64,000 nucleotides of DNA from an uncultured Clostridia bacterium (GCA_947303255.1 CAMYXL010000006.1:1-64000); one strand, 5' to 3'. Shown: positions 49,996 through 59,572, numbered from the stretch's first letter. Numbers and translations are program-made. Notes: a model not told the origin generated them from the letters alone.

Positions 49996-50733
49996 ATGAT
50001 CAAGAAAGCAGTCGGATTCTTCATATCATTCATGATCGTTATCGGCGTCCTTTTTACATTCGGCGTTAGGTTATTCATGAATATGCAGAGTAAGACAATG
50101 ATGTATGCTTTGGGTGATCAGCAGATCAACGGCCTTCTTGAAGAGGATCAGGAAAGCCCTAAAGTAGAGCAGAAAGATGATTCTCTTTTTAACGAGATAC
50201 TTACTATAGTTCTCATAATAAGTTCCGGTATGACCATAGTATTCGGCATCTTGCTTTTCAGTGAACTCAGGAACAATAAAGCTCAAAAAGAAAAACTGAA
50301 TATGGCTATAGAGATGCTGATACAAAAAGAAAGGACCAAGAAGGAACATGAGGATTCTGGTGAAACTGTTCCTGATACTTCGCCGTTGGTACCGCATACT
50401 ACCAGATTTGAACTTGGAGGTTTTGTCGAGTCCGAGATGAACCGTCTCTTGATCGAGAACTATGAAGGACCGGATAAAAAACTGACCGTCATGTCCGACA
50501 TGAATCTTCTTTCCAACGTGATAGAGAAGATAACCGATAAGATCGGTTCAGGTGTTAACGTAAAAGTAAGATCCGAACTTGCTGCATCAATAGTATTCAC
50601 CGGCGATAACATGGTTTTCGAGGATGATGAAATAGAGAAGATATCAGGTATTGTTACGGAGGCAATGGGTTCTTTTGTTTTCGAAAACAATGAAGCGATA
50701 ATTAAACTTCCGATAATTCCTGATTTCGGTTAA
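49996..50733 (+). CDS. hypothetical membrane protein
   Basis: 245 aa; two predicted TM segments then soluble C-terminus; SD upstream. Confidence 0.75.
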   Translation: MIKKAVGFFISFMIVIGVLFTFGVRLFMNMQSKTMMYALGDQQINGLLEEDQESPKVEQKDDSLFNEILTIVLIISSGMTIVFGILLFSELRNNKAQKEKLNMAIEMLIQKERTKKEHEDSGETVPDTSPLVPHTTRFELGGFVESEMNRLLIENYEGPDKKLTVMSDMNLLSNVIEKITDKIGSGVNVKVRSELAASIVFTGDNMVFEDDEIEKISGIVTEAMGSFVFENNEAIIKLPIIPDFG

Positions 50734-50847
50734 ATGAATAGAAAGACAGATTTTTCATTCACTATATTTACGATCAAGCTTATCAGAAGTAATCTGACTA
50801 CAGGCAAGGCGGAAACCCTGGAAAAAGCGAATAATTTTGTATAACAA

Positions 50848-50875
50848 AAATGCCGGTGAGATCTCACCGGCATTT
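50848..50875. terminator. bidirectional terminator
   Basis: Perfect 28-bp palindrome AAATGCCGGTGAGA|TCTCACCGGCATTT between convergent genes. Confidence 0.8.
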
Positions 50876-50895
50876 CTTATATATTCATATTTCGA

Positions 50896-51666
50896 TCAAA
50901 TTGCTGTATAACCGCCGTCAACTGCGATGTTCTGTCCGTTTACATAGGAAGAAGCAGGGGATGCGAGGAACAAAGCTGCTGTATCGAGCTCACCCTCGTT
51001 ACCGTAACGTCCGATCGGGATAGCACCCTTAGCGTATGCTGCGAACCAATCTGTCTCAAGAGTATCCTTTGTAAGTGGAGTCCAGAAGTAACCCGGGCAG
51101 ATAGCATTAACAGTGATGCCTTCCTTACCCCATTCAGCAGCAAGAGCACGTGTGAGGTTAACTACACCACCCTTAGCAGCGTGGTAAGGAGCACATGTAG
51201 CAGCCATGTTACCAACAAGACCGTACATGGAAGAGATGTTGATGATACGGCCGTACTTAGCCTTGAGCATCTCTTTAGCAAACTCACGAGCACATGTGAA
51301 TGTACCGAAGAGGTCAACGTTGATCTCGTTCATGAATGTCTCGTCAGAGATCTCGATTGTTGGAGCAACTGCGCCTGTACCTGCGTTATTAACAAGGATG
51401 TCTACGCGGCCGAATGTATCCATTGTAGCCTTAACAGCACTCTTAACCTTTTCTGTATCTGTAATGTCACATGCATAAGCAAGACACTTTACACCGTACT
51501 CTTTCTCGATTTCTGCCTTGTTCTCGTCAAGAAGGTTCTGACGGCGAGCGAGGAGAACGAGGTTAGCGCCCTGGCTGGCAAAAGCCTTAGCCATCTGAAG
51601 GCCCAAACCTGTGGAAGCACCTGTAACAACTGCAACTTGTCCTGTAAGATCGAAATAGTTTTTCAT
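50896..51666 (-). CDS. SDR family oxidoreductase (gluconate 5-dehydrogenase-like)
   Basis: VVTGASTGLGLQMAKAFA, LVNNAGTGA, YHAAKGG, DGGYTAI. Confidence 0.9.
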   Translation of the reverse strand: MKNYFDLTGQVAVVTGASTGLGLQMAKAFASQGANLVLLARRQNLLDENKAEIEKEYGVKCLAYACDITDTEKVKSAVKATMDTFGRVDILVNNAGTGAVAPTIEISDETFMNEINVDLFGTFTCAREFAKEMLKAKYGRIINISSMYGLVGNMAATCAPYHAAKGGVVNLTRALAAEWGKEGITVNAICPGYFWTPLTKDTLETDWFAAYAKGAIPIGRYGNEGELDTAALFLASPASSYVNGQNIAVDGGYTAI

Positions 51667-51818
51667 ATGAAAGCCTCCTGAAAATCATTTTTTTATTTCT
51701 TCCGCAGATATTCTATCATATGAAAATGTCAAACGGGTGTATAATAACAACGAAAAAAGTCGCAAAAAAACAAGTTTTGTCGTCTAAATGTCAAAAATCG
51801 CTCAAAAGAAAATCACTA

Positions 51819-51847
51819 TTGACTTTTGAAATGCGAATGTATATTAT
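51819..51847 (+). promoter_or_regulatory. putative infC operon promoter
   Basis: TTGACT-N17-TATTAT. Confidence 0.75.
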
Positions 51848-51879
51848 TATCTAGTCACAAAAAGCAGAACATGTTTCTC

Positions 51880-51976
51880 ACCTCAAGCGAACAGTTAAGA
51901 GGTACATACTTAAAACATCTTACTATATAGATGTATTTTGTAGAGGAACGGGTTTTGCATGACCGTTCTTTTTTTG
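51880..51976 (+). promoter_or_regulatory. structured infC-rpmI-rplT leader with attenuator-like terminator
   Basis: ACCTC..GAGGT, ACATCT..AGATGT stems, then GAACGG..CCGTTC followed by T7. Confidence 0.65.
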
Positions 51977-51995
51977 TTTAAGGAGGTGTATTCGT

Positions 51996-52517
51996 ATCGC
52001 TAAACCAACATCAAATCAAATGATCAACGAAGAGATCAAATTCAGCAATGTTCGTCTTATCACTAGTGAAGGAGAGATGGTCGGAGTCGTGCCGATTGAG
52101 AAGGCATTGGCAGCAGCTGATGAAGCAGGCCTTGATCTGGTTTGCATATCACCTAATCCTGACAACCCGGTTTGCCGAGTAATGGATTACGGCAAGTATC
52201 TTTTCGAGCAGGGGAAGCGAGAGAAAGAAGCCAAGAAAAAGCAGAAAGAGACTGAGCTCAAAGAGATCGGAATCAAGCTTACAACAGATGTTCATGATAT
52301 CGAGGTTAAGCAGAAGGCCGTTATCAAGTTCTTGAAGAACGGCGATCGTGTTAAGATCAACATCCGATTCAGAGGTCGTGAGATGGCATACCAGCAGCAG
52401 GGCTTTGCAGTTATGGAGAAGTTCGCTGAAGGAATCGCCGAGTTCGGTCAGGTTGATAAACAGCCTAAGATCGAGGGACGTAATATGGTCATGTACCTTG
52501 TCCCTAAGAAGAATTAA
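51996..52517 (+). CDS. infC: translation initiation factor IF-3
   Basis: IAKPTSNQMINEEIKFSNVRLI; AUC (or AUU 51990) start after AAGGAGG; track start 52020 is internal. Confidence 0.92.
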   Translation: MAKPTSNQMINEEIKFSNVRLITSEGEMVGVVPIEKALAAADEAGLDLVCISPNPDNPVCRVMDYGKYLFEQGKREKEAKKKQKETELKEIGIKLTTDVHDIEVKQKAVIKFLKNGDRVKINIRFRGREMAYQQQGFAVMEKFAEGIAEFGQVDKQPKIEGRNMVMYLVPKKN

Positions 52518-52546
52518 GCAAATCAAGTTCAAGGAGGAACAGTAAA

Positions 52547-52744
52547 ATGCCTAAGCAGAAAACACACAGCTCATCTAAGAAGAGATTTAAGGTAACAGGT
52601 ACAGGTAAAGTTTTGTACTCTCAGGCTTTCCGTCGTCACATCCTTAGCAAGAGACCTACTAAGAGAATGAGACATCTTCGTCACACAGCAGTTTGCTCTG
52701 AAGCTAATGCAAAAGTAATCAGAAAAATGATCCCTTATATGTAA
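52547..52744 (+). CDS. rpmI: 50S ribosomal protein L35
   Basis: MPKQKTHSSSKKRFKVTGTGKV. Confidence 0.97.
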   Translation: MPKQKTHSSSKKRFKVTGTGKVLYSQAFRRHILSKRPTKRMRHLRHTAVCSEANAKVIRKMIPYM

Positions 52745-52790
52745 TTTCAGGATCTGAATTAGAATTGAAACCGACTAGGAGGAAAATAAA

Positions 52791-53144
52791 ATGTCAAGAG
52801 TAAAAAGAGGCGTTCGCACAAGAGCTCGTCATCGTAAGGTATTGAAGGCAGCTAAGGGATATTTTGGTCACAAGAGCAAGCTCTTCAAGGTAGCTAATCA
52901 GGCTGTCATGAAGTCAGGTGCTTATGCATATAGAGATCGTCGTACAAAGAAAAGAGAGTTCAGAAAGCTCTGGATCGCAAGAATCAACGCAGCAGCAAGA
53001 ATCAATGGTCTTTCTTACAGCAAGTTCATGAACGGACTTAAGAAGGCTGATATCGCTCTCGATCGTAAGGTTCTTTCCGATATCGCAATCTCCGATCCAA
53101 ACGGATTTGCAAAGCTTTGTGAGCAGGCTAAGGCAGCTCTCTAA
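52791..53144 (+). CDS. rplT: 50S ribosomal protein L20
   Basis: [39 protein letters not shown]. Confidence 0.97.
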   Translation: MSRVKRGVRTRARHRKVLKAAKGYFGHKSKLFKVANQAVMKSGAYAYRDRRTKKREFRKLWIARINAAARINGLSYSKFMNGLKKADIALDRKVLSDIAISDPNGFAKLCEQAKAAL

Positions 53145-53318
53145 TTTGGAAAAACATAGATTTGAATTTTCAGGTGTCCCTGTTTGTTGGGGCACCTTTT
53201 TTGTTCCCTGAAAACTGTAACTGATCAGATAATACACTATTTCTCAAATATATTAGATTGGTGGTATAATAATTGTTGTATTTAGTGTCATGTGCTTCTT
53301 TAATCGGGGGAAAAACAT

Positions 53319-55670
53319 ATGAGAAGAAAGTCACTTATTGAACTTACAGCAGTTTTCCTTACAGTTGCTATTATCTTTTGCCTGTTCCCAAGTCAGAGAC
53401 TCAAGGCTTATGGTGAACAAGAAACTAAAGAAATTGACGGTTATGAATTCGTTTATGATTCCGATATGGGGTTTTATGTTGCTGATCTGAATAATGGTTG
53501 GGGTAGCGCACCATACTACCTTATCGATCAGGGGCTGGTCGATAAATTCGGCGGAACTCTTCCTTATTATGTTATGGAAGGACAGGATATGTCCCGAACG
53601 ACTAGGTTTTATCTCGGCGAGGATATAACGGTTTCCAAAGGTTTGACAGTTCCTTATCATACGACGATCTCTATTATGATGCAGGGAAGGAAGATTACTT
53701 TTAATCCTTCTGATAATAATGAAATAATGTGGGACGGAATAACTAATGCTCCGGTCTCTCTTGATCTTTATAATTCATATGACTACAGTTATGTCCCTTA
53801 TACGAACGGTCAAGTCTATTCTCCTAATGGAGCAACCTTGTTCACTGCCGGAAGCGAGAGATATTATACCAGTTCGGTTACTATAAGGGATGTTGATCTT
53901 ATCGGCGGATATAAGTCCGTTTATTCCGATGTCAGGAACAGTGCCGTTAAACTTGTAGGAAACGGACAATTCAGTGCATACTTTGACAGAAACGGCTGTG
54001 TGATCAGAAATTTCTCGGCTCCATACGGAGGCGCGTTCTATGTTGAAGGATCAAAGTTTGAATTGGACGGCGGCGGTTATACTTACGGAGCCGGTCTTAC
54101 TCTTGAAAAGGCTACTGTAACCGATTGCTATGCTTATGCAGGCGGCGCGGTTTACCTACAGGGACAAATGAGGATCTCAGGTAACTATGATTATGATAGT
54201 CAGACTTCTGATTTTAAATACGGTATAAAGGATTGTGAAGCCAGAGACCGAGGCGGAGCGATCTGCGCAGAAGGAAAGTATAGTTCCATCGAAGCAGACC
54301 ACGGCACAGTGATACTTGGTAATTGTGTCGAAAAAGGTTTGGGAGGAGGAATCTATATTGAATCCGATACCGATCAGATGACATACAAACTGCAGATCAC
54401 CGGATGCACACTTATTGGCGGCAATTTTAACAAATACGGCGGCGGGGATAATGACGTTTATCTTAACTACAAAGGCGGGGTTTATGATTGTATTTATGTG
54501 GATATGTCCAGGGTTCACGCAAGCCGGATCGGTGTTACCGGAACCGGGTTTGACAGCGGAGACACAATAATCAGGGGAGACTATTATCACCAGTCTTACG
54601 AAGAAGACCTGAATAATGCTATCTTCTTTGAAAATTCGGAATATAAGTTGCTTCCGGTCAGGAAGGACTCAGAAGGTACAGCAGGCTACATGATCGTCGT
54701 AGAGGGAGACGGATCGGATCCTGTTGCGCTCAAAGGTTATTCACTTTTGACAGGCGGTGCCGGTGTCGGTATCAAGTTCCATGTATATATTCCTGAGAAC
54801 GAAGATATCGGTTCCCAAGGTAATGATATCTGGACGGCTAATGTAAGCGCTGTTTCCGATCCGCTTTATGTTCGCGGAACTAACGAGCAGACTCTTAAGC
54901 TTGATAAGTATGAGAGAGACGGTAATTTCGTAACATTCACTTATTACGTGGATCCGACTGATATGACGGTTCCTCTTAAGTTTGAGCTATATAAAGGCGA
55001 TATACTGGTTGATTCCATGGAAGGTTTTACTGTCAGGGATTATATTGATGCGATCTGTAAGGATTATCGCAAATATGATCTTCGTTCCTGCAATCCTGCC
55101 GTAAGTCTTGCTCTTTATGGTGCCGCTTCACAGGAATACTTCGGATTCAGGACCGATGATCTTGCGGATAAGAACCTGACAGAAGAAATGAAGAATAATA
55201 CGGCGTTCAGAGATTGGGAAATCTCCAATCTCATACACGATTACACTCCTAATGAAGGAAATATGCCGTACTACGTTCCTTCGGGAGATCATGTTTCATT
55301 CTACGGCTGGACGATGGTATTTTCGGGTGAACCTTCCGTGAAATACTATTTCTACGTTCCGAATAAGGCTGATATGGATAAGATAAATATTAATGTTTCA
55401 ATATATTATGATGAAGATCAGATCCAGATATATAAGACGAGCGGATCTTATTACTGCGTTAAGTTCAGCGGATTGTCTATGTATCAGTTTGGCGGAACGA
55501 TCCACTTTACCGTAACATATGACGGTTCTGAAGAAGCAGAGATAGAATTTAACAGCAAACCGATCAATTATTTGCTCTGGATCAGAAATGATATCGGTTC
55601 GACATATTCTTCAAAGGCACATAAACTTGCAGATGCATTCATCCTGTACTGGAAGAGATACAGTTATTGA
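53319..55670 (+). CDS. large secreted surface protein with Gly-rich beta-helix-like repeats
   Basis: Signal peptide; repeats GGAFYVEG, GGAVYLQG, GGAICAEG, GGGIYIES; C-terminal SLALYGAASQEYFGFRTDDL region. Confidence 0.8.
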   Translation: MRRKSLIELTAVFLTVAIIFCLFPSQRLKAYGEQETKEIDGYEFVYDSDMGFYVADLNNGWGSAPYYLIDQGLVDKFGGTLPYYVMEGQDMSRTTRFYLGEDITVSKGLTVPYHTTISIMMQGRKITFNPSDNNEIMWDGITNAPVSLDLYNSYDYSYVPYTNGQVYSPNGATLFTAGSERYYTSSVTIRDVDLIGGYKSVYSDVRNSAVKLVGNGQFSAYFDRNGCVIRNFSAPYGGAFYVEGSKFELDGGGYTYGAGLTLEKATVTDCYAYAGGAVYLQGQMRISGNYDYDSQTSDFKYGIKDCEARDRGGAICAEGKYSSIEADHGTVILGNCVEKGLGGGIYIESDTDQMTYKLQITGCTLIGGNFNKYGGGDNDVYLNYKGGVYDCIYVDMSRVHASRIGVTGTGFDSGDTIIRGDYYHQSYEEDLNNAIFFENSEYKLLPVRKDSEGTAGYMIVVEGDGSDPVALKGYSLLTGGAGVGIKFHVYIPENEDIGSQGNDIWTANVSAVSDPLYVRGTNEQTLKLDKYERDGNFVTFTYYVDPTDMTVPLKFELYKGDILVDSMEGFTVRDYIDAICKDYRKYDLRSCNPAVSLALYGAASQEYFGFRTDDLADKNLTEEMKNNTAFRDWEISNLIHDYTPNEGNMPYYVPSGDHVSFYGWTMVFSGEPSVKYYFYVPNKADMDKININVSIYYDEDQIQIYKTSGSYYCVKFSGLSMYQFGGTIHFTVTYDGSEEAEIEFNSKPINYLLWIRNDIGSTYSSKAHKLADAFILYWKRYSY

Positions 55671-55683
55671 TGGAGGGTGAAAT

Positions 55684-55806
55684 ATGGATAATAAAGAAAA
55701 ATACTTAGTACCTGAACTGGACATAGTTGTTTTGAGTGCCGATCCTCTCGTTGATTCGGAACAGCTTCAAGGAGAATTAATCCCGAATAATCCTAATAAC
55801 GGATGA
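55684..55806 (+). CDS. small peptide, 40 aa (MDNKEKYLVPELDIVVLSADPLVDSEQLQGELIPNNPNNG)
   Basis: GGAGGGTGAAAT SD; between surface protein stop and intrinsic terminator; not in ORF track. Confidence 0.65.
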   Translation: MDNKEKYLVPELDIVVLSADPLVDSEQLQGELIPNNPNNG

Positions 55807-55829
55807 TAGATCGATAAAAACGATATTAA

Positions 55830-55857
55830 GAAGCGTCTGTGGTCAGACGCTTCTTTT
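55830..55857 (+). terminator. intrinsic terminator
   Basis: GAAGCGTCTG-tggt-CAGACGCTTC followed by TTTT. Confidence 0.85.
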
Positions 55858-55865
55858 ATGGTATT

Positions 55866-56651
55866 ATGGATATCATCAGAAGTAAGGACAATTCAAAGGT
55901 CAAGAGACTGACACTTCTCCACGACAGAAAGAAAGCCGCGAAAGAGGGTCTTGTATTCATTGAAGGAACAAGGCTTTGTGAGGATGCGCTCTTGTCGGGT
56001 GTTAAGCCTGTCACGTTTGTCTTTTGCGAAAACAAAAAGGACCTGGCTGATGAATTGATCCGTAAGTATGATATCTCATGTGAGATCACGGTTCTTTCTC
56101 AGGAGTGCTTCGAAAAGGTAGCTTCAACCGTTAATCCGCAGGGAATAGCCATGGTCGTAAGAGAACCCGATATGGGATCTGATATTCCGTTCAGGGGAAA
56201 AGATGATATTTACCTTTGCCTGGAGGAACTTCAGGATCCGGGAAATCTCGGAACTGTCATAAGACTTGCAGATGCCTTTGACTTTACGGCGGTGATCCTT
56301 GTTAAGGGAACGGCTGATCCGTTTAACGAGAAGGTATTACGAGCTTCCATGGGTTCCGTATGGCATTTACCGATACTGAAGGTCGATTCGGTGGACAGTG
56401 TTTTCGAGTTTTGTAAAAAGCATGATATAAGGACACTTGCGGCTCATCTTAAGGGAGCACCGATCGAGAAGGCTGAGATAACGCTTCCGAGCTGTTATTT
56501 CATAGGAAATGAGGGCAACGGACTTACTGATTCATGTTCGTCACGTTGTGATACAATGGTTAAGATAACGATGCAGGGTAAAGCTGAGTCGCTTAATGCG
56601 GCGTCGGCGGCATCCATCATCGGATATATTTTGTCAACTAAGAGGACGTAA
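55866..56651 (+). CDS. TrmH/SpoU family RNA 2'-O-methyltransferase
   Basis: LLHDRKKAAKEGLVFIEGTRL, LEELQDPGNLGTVIRLADAF, YFIGNEGNGL. Confidence 0.9.
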   Translation: MDIIRSKDNSKVKRLTLLHDRKKAAKEGLVFIEGTRLCEDALLSGVKPVTFVFCENKKDLADELIRKYDISCEITVLSQECFEKVASTVNPQGIAMVVREPDMGSDIPFRGKDDIYLCLEELQDPGNLGTVIRLADAFDFTAVILVKGTADPFNEKVLRASMGSVWHLPILKVDSVDSVFEFCKKHDIRTLAAHLKGAPIEKAEITLPSCYFIGNEGNGLTDSCSSRCDTMVKITMQGKAESLNAASAASIIGYILSTKRT

Positions 56652-56652
56652 T

Positions 56653-57282
56653 ATGCAGATAGTTGTTTTGGGTACTTCTACTAATGCGATAATCTTGGCC
56701 GGACGTCTTTGCAAGACTCACGATGTTATTCTCGTTGATGTCGATGCGAGCGAGAAGGCTGCTTATCATAAATTGGATGTTCAGTCGGTAGACGGCGTTA
56801 TCATTGATACAGTTATTTTGGAAGAGGCAGGCGTCAGGGACGCTGATGTAGTCTGTGCGTTAAGTGACAAAGAGAACACAAACCTTGTTGCAGCGCAGAT
56901 CGCCAGGAACATTTTCGGAGTACGGAAGGTCATTGCCTGTACCTATGATACGGAAGAGTTCCAGATGTTCGAGAATGTGGGAGTTTATCCGATATCAGCT
57001 ACGGATCTTACGGTTGATGCTTTTATCAATGCAATCCACGAGAGCAATGAGCAGCCTGAAAACAGGATAGGCGTTTCGCTTGTTAATCTTTTCGGTGATA
57101 ACTTTAAGTTTAAGATGTTCAAGGTCGAAGACGAACTTGACGGAGTTAAGCTCAAGAATGTCGCTGATACTGAAGGCGGTATTGTCGTAGGTGTTATGCG
57201 TGACGGATCACTCCATAATTTCGATCCGAATTTTAAATTGGCCTTAAGAGATAAGGTCATCGTTGCTGAAGTTTACGAATAA
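56653..57282 (+). CDS. trkA: TrkA-type RCK subunit with degenerate nucleotide-binding motif
   Basis: RCK_N/RCK_C layout; Rossmann loop reads VVLGTSTNAIILAG. Confidence 0.85.
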   Translation: MQIVVLGTSTNAIILAGRLCKTHDVILVDVDASEKAAYHKLDVQSVDGVIIDTVILEEAGVRDADVVCALSDKENTNLVAAQIARNIFGVRKVIACTYDTEEFQMFENVGVYPISATDLTVDAFINAIHESNEQPENRIGVSLVNLFGDNFKFKMFKVEDELDGVKLKNVADTEGGIVVGVMRDGSLHNFDPNFKLALRDKVIVAEVYE

Positions 57283-57297
57283 GCGGGAGATATTTGT

Positions 57298-57957
57298 ATG
57301 AAGATAGTAATCGTTGGTGCCGGTAAAGTTGGTTTCTTTTTGGCAAGTGAGCTTGTTTCAAAGGGCCAGAAAGTTACCGTGGTTGATGTAAGACAAAAGG
57401 CTTGTGAGCATATCGCTAATTCTCTCGGTGTAGAGACTGTATGCGCTGATGCATCAACCGTACAGGGCTTATCAAGTGTGTGCACGGATGTAGATATTCT
57501 TGTCGCTCTTACGGGCAATGATGAGAACAATCTCATTACTTGTCAGATAGCCAAGAAGTACTATAAAGTCCCTACGACCATCTCCAGGATCAACAATCCT
57601 AAGAATAATGACATAGCAGCTATGTTTGGCGTTGATAAGCATTTCTGCGGAACTGACATCATCGTTGATCTGGTTGACAATGAGATCGAATTTAAGGGCA
57701 TGAGGATAGTTACCAAGATCGAAGGTACCGATCACGTTATCGTTGAGTTTAAGTTGTCTCCGTCTTCAGCTGCATGTGAGAAGAAACTTATGGACTACAA
57801 ATTCGTCAAGGATGCCAAGGTAGTTGTTATAACTTCTTCCGACGGCAAGGCTATCACTCCACAAGGTGATACCGTCATGCACGCAGGCGATGACATGCTC
57901 ATGGTATGTACGAAGCGCCGTATTGAAGATCTGTGGGAAGCGATGGTGAAAAATTAA
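57298..57957 (+). CDS. trkA: TrkA-type K+ uptake regulatory subunit
   Basis: IVIVGAGKVGFFLASELVSKGQKVTVVD; RCK_C. Confidence 0.92.
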   Translation: MKIVIVGAGKVGFFLASELVSKGQKVTVVDVRQKACEHIANSLGVETVCADASTVQGLSSVCTDVDILVALTGNDENNLITCQIAKKYYKVPTTISRINNPKNNDIAAMFGVDKHFCGTDIIVDLVDNEIEFKGMRIVTKIEGTDHVIVEFKLSPSSAACEKKLMDYKFVKDAKVVVITSSDGKAITPQGDTVMHAGDDMLMVCTKRRIEDLWEAMVKN

Positions 57958-57960
57958 CCG

Positions 57961-59370
57961 ATGCTTGTTAAGAGAAACTTTGTACATAGAGTCCTTGACT
58001 GGGTATTCAAGAATCCGAGCCGACTGATCATATCTTCATTCCTGTTCGTTATTCTTATCGGAAGTATATTATTATTCCTTCCGTTCTCGACATATTCAGG
58101 TCATCATCTTAATTATTTTGAGGCTTTGTTTACGGCTGTATCTGCCGTATGCGTTACCGGTCTCATCGTAGCCGATACAGCAACGACATTTACGATATTC
58201 GGCAAGATAATAATCATTATTCTGATCCAGATCGGCGGTCTTGGTCTTATTACCATCACATCGTTTATCTTTTCTTTTACTCGAAAAAAACAGGATTTCC
58301 GCACACGTCTCGTAGCTCTTGAAACCTCGGGCAGCTTCAGTTTCAAAGAAGCTCCGCTTCTGTTAAAGTTTATCTTCGGCATTACTTTCGGCTGCGAATT
58401 TGTTGGCGGGGTATTATTAAGTCTCGTATATGTTCCTATTTACGGATGGTTCCACGGAATCTCCAAGGCCTTCTTCCAGAGTATCTCTGCTTTCTGTAAT
58501 GCTGGTTTTGACCTGATGGGTAATACCGAATTCGGTCCGTATTCATCTCTTACAGGTTATATGGGTTCTCCGCTCGTTGTTCTTACGACCTGCGGTCTTA
58601 TCCTTATCGGCGGTCTTGGCTTTACCGTGTGGGTAGACCTTTTCGGAAAGATAAAGAATCATAAGAAAAACAGGCTCAAGGTTCATTCAAAGATCGTTCT
58701 TGAATGGTCCCTTGGACTTGTACTTGTTGGTTTTATCGCAATGTTTATTCTGGAGTATTCCAATAAGGCAACGATGGGTGATATGAACTTCGTTGAAAGG
58801 ATACTTGCTTCATTCTTCCAGTCAGTTACATTCAGAACGGCAGGTTTTAATACCATTGACCTTGGTGCACTTACAAATCCATCCAAGACAGTCGGCATCT
58901 TATTGATGTTCATAGGTGCAGGATCAGGTTCTACCGGTGGTGGTATCAAGATCACGACATTTGCCATTATCGTTTATTCGGTTGTAAGTGAGATAAAAGG
59001 TAATAAGGATACGATCACGCACAGACACACCTTGTCGGCTGCGATCGTAAGAAGGGCAGTGGCTATCTTCTTTATTGGTATAACAGTAGTTATCAGTTTG
59101 TCGCTGCTTTTATCCATTACTGAGCATAATGCCATTATGGCAGGTAATTTCAATTTTATAGATGTAGTCTTTGAGGTAACATCAGCATTTGCTACTGTTG
59201 GTGTATCATCTCTCGGAACACCAAATCTTTTGACTGTCAGCAAAGCCCTGTTGATTCCGGCTATGTTCCTTGGCAGAGTAGGTCCTATATCCCTTGCTCT
59301 TAGCCTTGCAATGCGCGATACCCGTAAGATCGGAGAGGTATATCCGGAAGGAAAGATCCATATCGGCTAA
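57961..59370 (+). CDS. trkH: TrkH/KtrB family potassium uptake protein
   Basis: TAVSAVCVTGLIV, ISAFCNAGFDL, SVTFRTAGFNT, SAFATVGVS selectivity-loop pattern. Confidence 0.93.
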   Translation: MLVKRNFVHRVLDWVFKNPSRLIISSFLFVILIGSILLFLPFSTYSGHHLNYFEALFTAVSAVCVTGLIVADTATTFTIFGKIIIIILIQIGGLGLITITSFIFSFTRKKQDFRTRLVALETSGSFSFKEAPLLLKFIFGITFGCEFVGGVLLSLVYVPIYGWFHGISKAFFQSISAFCNAGFDLMGNTEFGPYSSLTGYMGSPLVVLTTCGLILIGGLGFTVWVDLFGKIKNHKKNRLKVHSKIVLEWSLGLVLVGFIAMFILEYSNKATMGDMNFVERILASFFQSVTFRTAGFNTIDLGALTNPSKTVGILLMFIGAGSGSTGGGIKITTFAIIVYSVVSEIKGNKDTITHRHTLSAAIVRRAVAIFFIGITVVISLSLLLSITEHNAIMAGNFNFIDVVFEVTSAFATVGVSSLGTPNLLTVSKALLIPAMFLGRVGPISLALSLAMRDTRKIGEVYPEGKIHIG

Positions 59371-59399
59371 AAAATTATTAATACTTTGTAAACAAATTG

Positions 59400-59572
59400 T
59401 TGCAAAATTGTGAACAGTTTGGTAGTATTTTCTCATGAAGGTATATGACATGAGAAGGAGCATTAAGTCTGGCAAGATTATCTAGGTTTATCTGATGTCC
59501 ATGATGTTAAATTGAGTTTGTGTTTTTTGTAAACATCGGGACATGCTCAACCGCTAGGTAAGAGCTTTTTAT
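59400..59572 (+). ncRNA. candidate standalone small RNA
   Basis: Promoter TTGCAA-N17-TAGTAT (59400-59428), 5' hairpin TCTCATG..CATGAGA, long stem TGTCC-at-GATGTT..AACATC-g-GGACA, terminator GCTC-a-ACC-gcta-GGT-aa-GAGC TTTTT; no ORF. Confidence 0.55.
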
